Part shown: positions 54,384 to 63,002 of the stretch, one piece after another
How the letters are laid out: every line of letters begins with the position of its first letter
Numbering within the stretch: the first letter of the stretch is position 1
Origin: Microbacterium sp. SORGH_AS_0428
GTDB taxonomy: Bacteria > Actinomycetota > Actinomycetes > Actinomycetales > Microbacteriaceae
Assembly (NCBI RefSeq): GCF_031453615.1
Contig: NZ_JAVIZT010000001.1
Coordinates: 1,922,001-1,986,000, forward strand
Direction: 5' to 3'
Length of the DNA stretch: 64,000 nt
Notes under the pieces: generated by a model
What the model was told of the DNA's origin: nothing
Databases searched by the model: none
The model's input: the letters and a program-made list of their open reading frames with translations, nothing else
Position numbers and translations under genes: made by a program

Positions 54384-55562
54384 TCAGGCGGCCGATCGCG
54401 TTCGCAGCGAGGCGCCGAGGCGGTGGACGAGCTCTTCGAGGACCGGCGTCGGAGTCGCGAAGATGAGACGCGCGAAGCCGGTGCCGGCGACGCCGCACAT
54501 GGTCCCCTCCGTGAGCTGGACGGATGCTGCCCGGTGGAAGAACTCGGCGGGTGTGTCCCCGAGGCCGGCGCCGCGAAAGTCGATCCATCCCACGTAGGTT
54601 CCCTCTGGCTTCGGCATCCATGCCCCCGGGATCTCCTCGGCGACGAGGTCTCGTAGGACGTCCCGATTGCGCTCGAGGTAGGGCACGAGCTCGGCGAGCC
54701 AGTCATCGCCGTCGCGGTAGGCGACCGCGTTGGCGACGGCGCCGAGGTTGCTGGTGCCGTGGCCGGCGAAGGGGCCGATCTTCGTCCAGGTCTCCCGGTC
54801 GGCGTCGCTCGTGAGCACGAGTTGCGCGCACTTGAGCCCGGGCAGGTTCCAGGCCTTGGACGCGCTCATCGCCGTGATCGTGTGTTGAGCGGCGGCCTCG
54901 GAGATCGACGCGTACGGGATGTGGGTCGACCCGCTGAAGACGAGCGGAGCCCAGATCTCATCGGAGAACACGCGCCCGCCGTTGCGCTGGACCACCTCGG
55001 AGACGGCGACGAGCTCGTCGCGGCTGAACACGCGGCCCACCGGGTTGTACGGGTTGCACAGCAGCAGGAGGTTGCCGCCGTCGTCGAACGCCCGCTGGAG
55101 GGCGTCGAGGTCGAACTCGTAGCGGCCGTCGCGCACGACGAGCGGCACTTCGATGACCTCTCGTCCGCGCATCGGCGGCACGAAGAGGAACGGCATGTAC
55201 GACGGCGTCGGCACGATGATCTTGGAACCCGGAGCCGAGCAGTGCTCCATCGCGAGTTCCAGGCCCACGATGACATCCGGGACGCCCCAGACATCCGCCG
55301 CCGGAACCTGCCAGTCGTAGCGGCGCCCGACGAACTCCGCCGTGGCCTCGGAGAGGTCGGCGGCCATCCCCCTGGGCATGTAGCCGAACGCCCCTGCGTC
55401 GACGGCGCGGTGGAGCGCCTCGGTGATCCTCCGGTCGATGCCGAAGTCCATCTCCGCGACGAACGCGCCCAGGGTGCCGTCCTCCGCCGACCACTTGGTG
55501 GCCCCGGTGGATCGCAGCTGATCGACGGTGATGGCATCGATGCGTCGTGCGAAATCGCTCAT
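54384..55562 (-). CDS. PatB/MalY-type C-S lyase (PLP aminotransferase fold)
   Basis: PLP enzyme of 392 residues in the MalY/PatB branch of class I/II aminotransferases, likely a cystathionine beta-lyase or cysteine-S-conjugate lyase. The PLP lysine is K236 in MSASKAWNLPGLKCA. Other family hallmarks are WVAEMDF-like FVAEMDFGI, PGSKIIVPTPSYMPF, LLLCNPYNPVGRVF and VFSDEIWAPLVF. The ATG is preceded by AAGGAG. It is 68 bp downstream of the ABC permease gene, so it could be read as the end of that operon. Confidence 0.9.
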   Translation of the reverse strand: MSDFARRIDAITVDQLRSTGATKWSAEDGTLGAFVAEMDFGIDRRITEALHRAVDAGAFGYMPRGMAADLSEATAEFVGRRYDWQVPAADVWGVPDVIVGLELAMEHCSAPGSKIIVPTPSYMPFLFVPPMRGREVIEVPLVVRDGRYEFDLDALQRAFDDGGNLLLLCNPYNPVGRVFSRDELVAVSEVVQRNGGRVFSDEIWAPLVFSGSTHIPYASISEAAAQHTITAMSASKAWNLPGLKCAQLVLTSDADRETWTKIGPFAGHGTSNLGAVANAVAYRDGDDWLAELVPYLERNRDVLRDLVAEEIPGAWMPKPEGTYVGWIDFRGAGLGDTPAEFFHRAASVQLTEGTMCGVAGTGFARLIFATPTPVLEELVHRLGASLRTRSAA

Positions 55563-55630
55563 GCTGTGCTCCTTGTCGACGGCGCGATCCGGGTATCGGT
55601 CCGAGATCGCGCCCCCTCCATCATCCGTCG

Positions 55631-56326
55631 TCAGGGGGTGGTGCGGCGCAGCGTCGGGAAGGCGATGGCGGCGAGCACCGCGGCGATCCCCGCGACCAGG
55701 AGCGTGATGCCGCCGAATCCGATCGATGCGAACCAGTCGATGACCGACGGCCAGGCGTCCATGCGCGTGACGGCGAACAGGGCGAGCACGATGACCGCGG
55801 CGACCGCGACGAGGGTCACGACCAGCCACAACGTGCCGAAGCGCTTGAAGATCGTCGCCCCCCAGAAGCCGGAGACGAAGAACAGCATGGCGAGCACGAA
55901 GTAGAAGAGTCCCGCCAACACCGGTCCGGACTCCCAGATGACCCCGACGGCGAAGAAGTAGCCGTTGAGACCCCAGCCTCCGGTCGCTGTCTCGATGAGC
56001 CCGCCGATGACGAAGATCACGGCGAGCATGGCGGCGGTGAGCACGGCCGTGAGCATCGTGCCGAGGAAGAACTCGCGTCGCGTCACGCTCATCGCCTGCG
56101 AGAACGGGAACGTCATGGTCAGCGCCTGGGCGCCGATGACCGCGAAGTACCAGAGGGGCGCCTGGGCCCCACCGCCGTAGAAGGCGCCGGTCACCCCGGC
56201 GCTGTAGAGGATGCCATAGACCGCGAGGCTGAGGCCGAAGGCGCCGCCCAGGACGATCAGCGGAACCCAGAGGAAGGTCTGCCTGTTGGTCAGCTGCATG
56301 CGCACGACCTTCTGGATGCGGTTCAT
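55631..56326 (-). CDS. ABC transporter permease, six-TM (YtrC/D-like)
   Basis: Membrane protein of 231 residues with six helices. It follows the ATPase gene with a four-base overlap and the GntR gene before it, so it is the membrane half of an exporter or envelope-sensing ABC system. The beginning MNRIQKVVRMQLTNRQTFLW is typical of permeases of the ABC-2 type that accompany YtrA-family regulators. The substrate is unknown; relatives respond to cell-wall antibiotics. Confidence 0.8.
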   Translation of the reverse strand: MNRIQKVVRMQLTNRQTFLWVPLIVLGGAFGLSLAVYGILYSAGVTGAFYGGGAQAPLWYFAVIGAQALTMTFPFSQAMSVTRREFFLGTMLTAVLTAAMLAVIFVIGGLIETATGGWGLNGYFFAVGVIWESGPVLAGLFYFVLAMLFFVSGFWGATIFKRFGTLWLVVTLVAVAAVIVLALFAVTRMDAWPSVIDWFASIGFGGITLLVAGIAAVLAAIAFPTLRRTTP

Positions 56327-57225
56327 CGCACGACTCCGTTCTCGAGAGCGGGGGATTCGACGCGCTGCGTGAGGCGCACCACGAGCTGTTGGAGGGAGAC
56401 GGGAGCGAGCTCCAGGCCCGCATCCCGCATGCGCGCGCGTTCGTCGGGGGTGAGCGCGCCGAGGACGGTGACGGACGCGACGCGGCCGAGGCTCTCGCGG
56501 TGCAGCACCTCGCGGCCGGCGACGAAGGCGTCGACCGCTTCGGCGTCGCCGATCACGCTCGTCGCGCGCTCGCGCAGCGCCTCGGTGTCCTCGTCGAGCA
56601 GCACGCGTCCGCCCTCGACGACGATCACCTTCTCGAGGAGGTTCGACACCTCGTCGATCAGGTGGCTCGACAGGATGATGGTGCGGGGGTGCTCGGCGTA
56701 GTCCTCGAGGAGGCGGTCGTAGAAGATCTGACGGGCGACCGCATCCAGTCCGAGGTACGGCTCGTCGAAGAAGGTGATCTCGGCGCGCGAGGCGATGCCG
56801 ATGATGACACCGACCGCGGAGAGCTGTCCGCGGGAGAGCTTCTTGATGCGCGTCTTCATCGGAAGGCGGAAGTCGGCGATGAGGCGCTCGGCGAGCTCCT
56901 GGTCCCAGTTCGGGAAGAAGAGCCGGGCGATGCGGAACGCGTGAACGGGCAGGGCGTCGTCGGGGTAGCGCTGGCTCTCGCGCACGAAGCAGACCCGCGA
57001 GAGCACGCGGGCGTTCTCGTAGGGGTCCTCGCCGAACACGCGCACCTGTCCCGAGGTGGCGAAGTTCTGCGCGGTGAGGATCGACATGATCGTCGTCTTG
57101 CCGGCTCCGTTGCGTCCGAGAAGACCGTAGATGGCGTCCTTCTCGATCCGGAAGCTGACGTCGTCGATCGCGACGGTGTCACGGTATCGCTTGGTCAGTG
57201 CGCTGACCTCGATCACGGCGGTCAC
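56323..57225 (-). CDS. ABC transporter ATP-binding protein (YtrB-like)
   Basis: ATPase of 300 residues. Walker A is GRNGAGKTT (about 37-45), the Q loop is CFVRESQRYPDDA, the signature region reads KKLSRGQLSAVGV (LSRGQ instead of LSGGQ), and Walker B is EITFFDEPYLGLD. The C-terminal part (about 215-300) has no close match to sugar or peptide ATPases. It overlaps the GntR gene (ATGA) and the permease gene, matching YtrA-YtrB operons in which the regulator controls the exporter. Confidence 0.88.
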   Translation of the reverse strand: MTAVIEVSALTKRYRDTVAIDDVSFRIEKDAIYGLLGRNGAGKTTIMSILTAQNFATSGQVRVFGEDPYENARVLSRVCFVRESQRYPDDALPVHAFRIARLFFPNWDQELAERLIADFRLPMKTRIKKLSRGQLSAVGVIIGIASRAEITFFDEPYLGLDAVARQIFYDRLLEDYAEHPRTIILSSHLIDEVSNLLEKVIVVEGGRVLLDEDTEALRERATSVIGDAEAVDAFVAGREVLHRESLGRVASVTVLGALTPDERARMRDAGLELAPVSLQQLVVRLTQRVESPALENGVVR

Positions 57226-57629
57226 GGCTTCACTCCTTCGTTGGTGTCGGTGTCGGTGTCGGCCTTGCGGGTGGCGGCGGCGCGGTCTGCGATGAGATGG
57301 GTGATGTCCTCAGGGCCGAGTCCGAGCCTGCGGGCCTCGGCCAGCAGAGGCTCGACGAAGCGGTCGGCGAACGCGGTGCGGCGCTCGCTCAGCAGCACCT
57401 CGCGGGCGCCGGGGGCGACGAACATGCCCACGCCGCGGCGCTTGTAGAGCACTCCCTTGTCGACGAGCATGTTGACTCCTTTTGCCGCGGTGGCGGGATT
57501 GATGCGGTGGAACGCGGCGAGCTCGTTCGTCGACGGCGCCTGGTCCTCCTCGCGGAGGCTGCCGTCGACGATCGCGTCCTCGACGCTCTCCGCGATCTGC
57601 AGGAAGAGCGGTTTGCCCTCTTCGATCAC
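57222..57629 (-). CDS. GntR-family regulator, YtrA subfamily
   Basis: Short regulator of 135 residues made of the winged-helix domain (about 8-75, with PSTNELAAFHRINPATAAKG) and a short dimerisation tail. This is the YtrA layout, without a ligand domain. It is the first gene of the three-gene unit with the ABC ATPase and permease and should repress it. The start is GTG 57629; its ribosome site is weak. A minus-strand TTGACA/CATGGT promoter and the AT-rich TTAGTTAGTCAAGTAA just downstream of it (57654-57669) form the likely control region. Confidence 0.9.
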   Translation of the reverse strand: MIEEGKPLFLQIAESVEDAIVDGSLREEDQAPSTNELAAFHRINPATAAKGVNMLVDKGVLYKRRGVGMFVAPGAREVLLSERRTAFADRFVEPLLAEARRLGLGPEDITHLIADRAAATRKADTDTDTNEGVKP

Positions 57630-57653
57630 TGGATCCCCGTTCGGTGGTTCATT

Positions 57654-57696
57654 ACTTGACTAACTAACCATGCAACGACGGAAGCGCGCGTGTCAA
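57654..57696 (-). promoter_or_regulatory. Promoter and likely operator of the YtrA-type operon
   Basis: On the minus strand TTGACA (57691-57696) is separated by 18 bp from CATGGT (57667-57672). The partly palindromic TTAGTTAGTCAAGTAA overlaps the expected start point (about 57654-57669), the usual place for a GntR operator. It is strikingly AT-rich for this genome. Confidence 0.5.
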
Positions 57697-57719
57697 GTGA
57701 GCGAATCGCGATTCCCTGC

Positions 57720-58033
57720 GCGCCCGCGCGCGACGTTTGATATCACGCGGGCGCGGTAGCGCGATCGGCCGGATGCGGCAACCGCCGAGGCCGACTTGCG
57801 AACCCCGAAAACGCATGACACGTTGGAAAAGGCCCGTCGCCGGGCCCCACGACCAGTCCGCGGTCGCCTGATGCCCCTTCGGGAGCGCGTCGGCGAGCGT
57901 ACGGTCGGCGACCGTGCCCGGGCCCTATGCCCGGAGCCCGTGCGTGTTGCGCCTCCCGACGCGACCGCCCGTGGTCGTCCACCCGGGCGTGACCGATGCA
58001 GTCTGTGCACCGGACTGCCGAGGTGCAATCCAC
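57720..58033 (+). other. Structured 5' region of the glycine betaine transporter operon
   Basis: About 310 bp without a gene. The plus strand before the proV-type GTG holds three hairpins: GGCCCGTCGCCGGGCC (57831-57846), ACGGTC-GGC-GACCGT (57901-57915) and CCGGGC-CCTAT-GCCCGG (57918-57934). They may form a regulatory leader. I compared it by eye with the c-di-AMP (ydaO) motif, which controls osmolyte genes in other bacteria, and saw no match. Confidence 0.4.
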
Positions 58034-59332
58034 GTGAGTGTCGAACATGCCATTGAGGCGCGGAACCTGTTCAAGGTCTTCGGCAAGAATCCCAAGTCCG
58101 TCATCGAGCAGCTGCGCGCGGGCAAGACCCGCGCCGAGGTGTCGGAGCGCGGCACGGCCGCGGTGATCGACGCGAGCTTCACCGTCGACCCGGGCGAGAT
58201 CTTCGTGATCATGGGCCTCTCCGGCTCCGGCAAGTCCACGATCATCCGGATGCTCAACGGACTGCTGCCCCCGAGCGCCGGCGAGGTGCTCGTGCAGGGC
58301 CAGAACGTGACCACCGCCTCGGCCGCGCAGCTGCGCCGCATCCGACGCTCGTCGATCTCGATGGTGTTCCAGCACTTCGCGCTCCTGCCGCACCGCACGG
58401 TGCTCGACAACGCCGCCTACGCGCTGGAGATCCAGGGTGTCGGCACGCAGGAGCGCCGCGAGCGCGCCCGGGAGATCCTCGACAAGGTCGGTCTCGGCGA
58501 CCGCGTCGATGCGATGCCCGGGGAGCTCTCCGGCGGAATGCGCCAGCGCGTCGGGCTCGCCCGCGCCCTCACCTCCGGCACCGACATCCTCCTCATGGAC
58601 GAGGCGTTCTCGGCCCTCGACCCCCTCATCCGCCGCGAGATGCAGGAGCAGCTCATCGAGCTGCAGCAGGAGCTCGGTCGCACGATCGTCTTCATCACCC
58701 ACGACCTCAACGAGGCCATGTTCCTCGGCGACCGCATCGCGGTCATGCGCGACGGGCGTATCGTGCAGAACGGCACCCCGGAGGAGATCCTCACCGACCC
58801 GGCGAACGACTACGTCGCGCAGTTCGTGCAGGACGTCGACCGGGCTCGCGTGCTGACCGCCTCGTCCGTGATGGCGCCGCCGCAGGCGACGACGCCCGTG
58901 TCTGCAGGGATGCGGGGCGCGTTGCGCGTCATGCGCGATCTGCAGGCGGGAGCGGTGGCCGTCGTCGAGAACCGCCGCTACATCGGCGCCGTCACCGACC
59001 GCGCCGTGATCCGCGCGGTCAAGGCGGGGGAGACCGACCTCCGCCGCATCGTGCAGCGCGCGCAGCAGGTGGTCGGACCCGACGACCCGCTGACGGACGT
59101 CGTCGAGCACTCCGTCGAATCGCCCTACCCCGTCGCCGTGGTCGACGAGCGTCAGCGTCTCGTGGGCGTGATCCCCCGCGTCACCCTGCTCGCAGCCCTC
59201 GGCAACGTTCCCGCCGTCACGCGGGAGAACCCGATCATCGACGTTCCCGCATCCGTGCCGGCGAGCGTCCTCACCGAGACGCTCGCCGTCGTCGACGAAC
59301 CCGCCGCCACGAGCACGGGAGGTGCCCGATGA
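58034..59332 (+). CDS. proV: Glycine betaine/proline ABC transporter ATP-binding protein (ProV/OpuAA)
   Basis: ATPase of 432 residues for osmoprotectant uptake. Walker A is GLSGSGKST (61-69), the signature is LSGGMRQRVGLARAL and Walker B is ILLMDEAFSALDPL. The N-terminal extension with FKVFGKNPKSVIEQL is typical of ProV/OpuAA. The C-terminal part (about 285-400) holds two CBS domains, which in relatives sense ionic strength or cyclic di-AMP. GTG 58034 is preceded by AGGTG at eight bases; longer upstream starts have poor coding character. It overlaps the permease gene in ATGA. Confidence 0.93.
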   Translation: MSVEHAIEARNLFKVFGKNPKSVIEQLRAGKTRAEVSERGTAAVIDASFTVDPGEIFVIMGLSGSGKSTIIRMLNGLLPPSAGEVLVQGQNVTTASAAQLRRIRRSSISMVFQHFALLPHRTVLDNAAYALEIQGVGTQERRERAREILDKVGLGDRVDAMPGELSGGMRQRVGLARALTSGTDILLMDEAFSALDPLIRREMQEQLIELQQELGRTIVFITHDLNEAMFLGDRIAVMRDGRIVQNGTPEEILTDPANDYVAQFVQDVDRARVLTASSVMAPPQATTPVSAGMRGALRVMRDLQAGAVAVVENRRYIGAVTDRAVIRAVKAGETDLRRIVQRAQQVVGPDDPLTDVVEHSVESPYPVAVVDERQRLVGVIPRVTLLAALGNVPAVTRENPIIDVPASVPASVLTETLAVVDEPAATSTGGAR

Positions 59333-60207
59333 ACGATCTCTTCCGTCTTCCCCTCGGCGACGTCGTCGAGACCGCCGTCCGCTGGATCATCAAGACCTTC
59401 TCCTGGCTGTTCGACGGGATCAGCGTCGCCTTCCGCGCCCTCTACGACGGGCTGGACACGGTTTTGTCCGGTCCGCCGTTCTGGGTGATCATCGCGGTGC
59501 TCGTCGCGCTCGCGTTCTTCGCGAAGGGGTGGAAGCTCGCCCTGGGCACGGCGATCGGGCTCCTGTTGATCGTCACGATCGATCAGTGGGATGCGGCCAT
59601 GGACACCCTCGCGCTCGTGATCATCGCCGCCGTCATCGCGGTCGCCATCGCCCTTCCCCTGGGAATCTGGGCCGCTCGCAGCGACCGCGTCTCAGCCGTC
59701 GTGCGACCCGTGCTCGACTTCCTCCAGACGATGCCGGCCTTCGTCTACCTGATCCCCGCCCTCATCATGTTCAGCGTGGGCCCCGTGCCGGGCATCGTCG
59801 CCACCATCGTCTTCGCCATGGCTCCGGGTGTGCGACTGACGGAGCTCGGCATCCGCGGTGTGGATACCGAGGTCGTGGAAGCAGGCCACGCCTTCGGCGC
59901 GTCGCCGGGCCGCATCCTTCGCCAGATCCAGCTGCCGCTGGCTCTTCCGAGCATCATGGCCGGCGTGAACCAGGTCATCATGCTGAGCCTGTCGATGGTC
60001 GTCATCGCGGGCATGGTGGGAGCGGGCGGCCTCGGCGGTCAGATCGTGCAGGCGCTGAGCCGGATCGACATCGCGCTGGGCGTGGAGGCGGGTCTCGCCG
60101 TCGTCATCATCGCGATGATCCTCGACCGGGTCACCTCGAGCTTCGCGGGCCCCCGCCCGAAGCGCGCGCTCATCCGCCGCCGCCGCGAACTGGCCCGCGC
60201 AGCCTGA
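59329..60207 (+). CDS. proW: Glycine betaine/proline ABC transporter permease (ProW/OpuAB)
   Basis: Membrane subunit of 292 residues with an N-terminal hydrophobic part and six to seven helices. The core sequences QTMPAFVYLIPALIMFSVGPVPGIVATI and LPLALPSIMAGVNQVIMLSLSMVVIAGMVGAGGLGG, seen here in shorter pieces such as FLQTMPAFVYLIP and AGMVGAGGLG, are diagnostic for this family. It is directly coupled to the ATPase gene upstream and precedes the receptor gene by 113 bp. Confidence 0.93.
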   Translation: MNDLFRLPLGDVVETAVRWIIKTFSWLFDGISVAFRALYDGLDTVLSGPPFWVIIAVLVALAFFAKGWKLALGTAIGLLLIVTIDQWDAAMDTLALVIIAAVIAVAIALPLGIWAARSDRVSAVVRPVLDFLQTMPAFVYLIPALIMFSVGPVPGIVATIVFAMAPGVRLTELGIRGVDTEVVEAGHAFGASPGRILRQIQLPLALPSIMAGVNQVIMLSLSMVVIAGMVGAGGLGGQIVQALSRIDIALGVEAGLAVVIIAMILDRVTSSFAGPRPKRALIRRRRELARAA

Positions 60208-60320
60208 GCACGCGTCGACCCATCCGAGACTTGCGAGCTCATCACTCGCGAGCGGCCGTCGACACTCGACGTGCCGTACCGACCTTGTCCGCGACAGCAC
60301 GCGGACGGAGAGGACTGCAG

Positions 60321-61217
60321 ATGACTGTCACCAAGAAGAATCTCACCGTGGGCATCGCCCTCGCCGGCGTCGCCGCCCTCGCCCTGACCGGCTGCTCGGC
60401 TGCCGGCGATGCGGGCGAAGGCTCGGGCGAGCGTCCCATCACGATCGCCGTGTTCAACGGCTGGGACGAGGGCATCGCCGCATCCGAGCTGTGGAAGAAC
60501 GTGCTCGAGGAGCAGGGCTACGAGGTCGAGCTGGAGTACGCGGACCCCGCAGCGGTCTACACCGGCATCGCGAACGGCGACTACGACCTGACGCTGGACA
60601 CCTGGCTGCCGCTGACCCACGCCCAGTACATGGAGACCTACGGCGACGACCTCGTCGATCTCGGCGCCTGGAACGACGAGGCCAAGCTGACGATCGCCGT
60701 CAACGAGGACGCTCCCATCGACTCGCTCACCGAGCTCGCCGACAATGCCGACGTCTTCGACAATCGTCTCGTCGGCATCGAGGCGGGATCGGGCCTCGTG
60801 ACCGTCACCCAGGACGAGGTCATCCCCGGCTACGGCCTGGAAGGACTCGACTTCGTGACGTCGTCGACGCCGGCGATGCTCACCGAGCTTCAGGCGGCGA
60901 CGGACGCGGGCAAGGACATCGCCGTGACCCTGTGGCGTCCGCACTGGGCCTACAACGCCTTCCCGCTGAAGGACCTCGAAGACCCGGACGGCCTGCTGGG
61001 CGACGCCGAGGGCATCCACACGGTGACCTCGTCTAGCTTCAAGGAAGACTTCCCCGAGGTCAACGACTGGCTCTCCTCGTTCAAGATGGACAACGACACC
61101 CTGTACTCGCTCGAGGACGCGATGTTCAACTCCGGCGGCAGCGGCAACGACTACGCCCCGGCGGTCGCCGACTGGATCGCCGAGAACCAGGCGTGGGTGG
61201 ACGCCCTGACGTCCTGA
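60321..61217 (+). CDS. proX: Glycine betaine/proline substrate-binding lipoprotein (ProX/OpuAC)
   Basis: Receptor of 298 residues. The lipobox LALTGC ends the signal (Cys24), and the OpuAC domain follows, with TIAVFNGWDEGIAASELW at the start and the aromatic-rich cage segments DTWLPLTHAQYME and LWRPHWAYNAFPLKDL that bind quaternary amines through cation-pi contacts. A GGAGAGGA ribosome site lies before the ATG. It completes the osmoprotectant importer. A strong terminator follows 11 bp after the stop. Confidence 0.94.
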   Translation: MTVTKKNLTVGIALAGVAALALTGCSAAGDAGEGSGERPITIAVFNGWDEGIAASELWKNVLEEQGYEVELEYADPAAVYTGIANGDYDLTLDTWLPLTHAQYMETYGDDLVDLGAWNDEAKLTIAVNEDAPIDSLTELADNADVFDNRLVGIEAGSGLVTVTQDEVIPGYGLEGLDFVTSSTPAMLTELQAATDAGKDIAVTLWRPHWAYNAFPLKDLEDPDGLLGDAEGIHTVTSSSFKEDFPEVNDWLSSFKMDNDTLYSLEDAMFNSGGSGNDYAPAVADWIAENQAWVDALTS

Positions 61218-61228
61218 CGACGGTCGCC

Positions 61229-61264
61229 GAACGCGCCGCATCCTTCCGGGTGCGGCGCGTTCTG
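61229..61264. terminator. Terminator of the glycine betaine operon (convergent)
   Basis: GAACGCGCCGCA (61229-61240) pairs perfectly with TGCGGCGCGTTC (61251-61262) over a 10-nt loop, then TGG. The gene on the other side (61319) converges, so it can serve both. Confidence 0.75.
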
Positions 61265-61318
61265 GCGTTCGGCGTGCTCTCACATTCCACGCGCTGAGGT
61301 GCTCAGTGGTTCTGGCGT

Positions 61319-61951
61319 TCAGTGAGCGCTCTCGTCGGCGAGCAGGGCGAGCTTGCGCACCGAATCGCGGAACGCGGCCTCGGTGGCTTCCACGTCGCCG
61401 GTGCCCGTCGTGTCGGAGATGAGCGACTGGAAGGCGGAGACGGCCACGAGTACGGTCAGCGACGCCTCGCGCATGATCGACGTGTTCGCGTCGGCGAGCC
61501 TTCTGCGCTCCGGGTGGGCTGCGAGCCACGGGACGAGGAATGCCGTCAGCTCCGTGGTCAGCGACAGGAAGGGCGCGAGGATCGCGGCCTGCGTGTCGGG
61601 CTGCTCGAGGAGCATCCGATTGCGTCCCTCCGCGACCACCGCGTTGATCTGCGCATGGCCGATCGAGGCGATGATGAGCCGGAAGACCGCGGTGGTGAGC
61701 GGGACATCCGCCGACATCTCGATGATGAGGCCGGCCTGCTCGACCGGCAGCAGATGGAGCGAGCGGCCGAAGAGCGCGGTCTCGCGGGAGCTCATGTAGT
61801 TGAAGAACGTGCTGCGCGACACGTCGGCGCGCTTGCAGATGTCGGCGACCGTGACATTCGCGTGTCCTCGCTCGAGGGCGAGCTCGACGGCCGCGATCTC
61901 GATCGCGTTCTCGGTGTCGCGCTTCTTACGTGCGCGCAGTGACTCGGGCAT
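61319..61951 (-). CDS. TetR-family transcription regulator
   Basis: Regulator of 210 residues. The helix-turn-helix is VTVADICKRADVSRSTFFNYM (about 33-53, quoted in part as ICKRADVSRSTFFNY). The C-terminal helices make the ligand pocket. It stands alone, converging on the glycine betaine operon; its upstream region has a weak dyad of GGACG and CGTCC around 61965-62000. The target and ligand are unknown. Confidence 0.88.
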   Translation of the reverse strand: MPESLRARKKRDTENAIEIAAVELALERGHANVTVADICKRADVSRSTFFNYMSSRETALFGRSLHLLPVEQAGLIIEMSADVPLTTAVFRLIIASIGHAQINAVVAEGRNRMLLEQPDTQAAILAPFLSLTTELTAFLVPWLAAHPERRRLADANTSIMREASLTVLVAVSAFQSLISDTTGTGDVEATEAAFRDSVRKLALLADESAH

Positions 61952-62034
61952 GGATCCTGATGTGAAAGATGGACGTGGTATATCTTTGGACTGCGTCCAC
62001 GTTAGGCGGTTGGCCTGAGACGACGTGGCCTGCG

Positions 62035-62847
62035 TTACGGACGTGAGTGTTGCTGGGGGGCGTCGCGGGGGCCCGGGGGCATCGGCGGTTCGCGTCGGTG
62101 CCCCTCTTCATCCGACCCGGTCGCTGATGACGGCGGCCCGGCTTCAGAACCTGCCGGCTCGTCCCGGGCGGCGGTCGCCGGCAGCTCGAGGGCGACGCGT
62201 CGCTCGAGTTCGTCGATCGCCGCATCGGAGAGGGAGATCAATCCGTCGAGCTCTTCGCGCACACGCCGGTACGCGAGCTGGCGCTCGGCGGGGGTCGCCG
62301 CCTCGTCGACGGCGACCGAGAGCAGTTGCTGGGCGGTGTCGAGGCGTTTGCGCTCGGACGGCGTGAACCCGGCGTCGCGTACTCGTCGCGCCTCGCGTTC
62401 GGCGACGTCGAAAGCCACCTCGTAGTCGGTGACGGCGTTCTGATACGCGGTCAACTCGGCCGCGGAGATCTTGGCATCCGCCGATGCCGGCCGCATCCGA
62501 TCCGCGACACGCTTGGCGCGCAGGAACGCGGCCGTGAGATCCTGGCGCCCGTCGCTCATGGCGGGGTAGGCGATCATCTTCGCGACGTCGAGCTCGTACT
62601 CGAGCCATCGCGCCGTGGTCGCGTCGTGCTCGGCGAGGGTGCGTTCGAGTGCGGACGCCGTCGGCTCCGGTCGTGGCTCGACGGGCGCCTGCGGGATCGC
62701 TCCGCTTCTGGCGCGGATGAGTTCGAGTCGCCTCTCGTGCCGCCGCTTCGCGCCTCGCTCCCACGCGCGGGCGGCGCCGCCGGCGACGCCGATGAGAGGG
62801 AAGGCGAGCCACCAGTTGTGCTGGAGGAACGCGAACAGCTGATCCAC
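62035..62847 (-). CDS. Membrane-anchored coiled-coil protein of unknown function
   Basis: Protein of 270 residues that I do not recognise. A short N-terminal membrane segment (about 10-27, NWWLAFPLIGVAGGAA) is followed by a basic patch and then a mostly helical, charge-rich body (about 65-225) with many Glu and Arg, probably coiled coil. The last 45 residues are Pro/Gly/Ser-rich. The layout resembles the actinobacterial membrane-anchored proteins with a DivIVA-like or spectrin-like helix, but the similarity is general. A TAACAT box six bases before the GTG suggests a leaderless start, and the GGAGAA beside it has no useful spacing. Confidence 0.6.
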   Translation of the reverse strand: MDQLFAFLQHNWWLAFPLIGVAGGAARAWERGAKRRHERRLELIRARSGAIPQAPVEPRPEPTASALERTLAEHDATTARWLEYELDVAKMIAYPAMSDGRQDLTAAFLRAKRVADRMRPASADAKISAAELTAYQNAVTDYEVAFDVAEREARRVRDAGFTPSERKRLDTAQQLLSVAVDEAATPAERQLAYRRVREELDGLISLSDAAIDELERRVALELPATAARDEPAGSEAGPPSSATGSDEEGHRREPPMPPGPRDAPQQHSRP

Positions 62848-62853
62848 TTCTCC

Positions 62854-62859
62854 ATGTTA
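62854..62859 (-). promoter_or_regulatory. Candidate -10 box, leaderless GTG start of the 62847 gene
   Basis: TAACAT on the minus strand lies six bases before GTG 62847. Confidence 0.4.
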
Positions 62860-63002
62860 GGAGCCACGGCGCACCGATCGCGGGTCAGGAGGCGGGAGTT
62901 CGCCGTGTCCCCGGCGCTGCGCCGGCCGCATCCGCCCGGAGTCCGTCGAGCGAGAGGCCGATGACCGGGCCACGGCGGCGACCATGGAGAATGGTTACTG
63001 CC

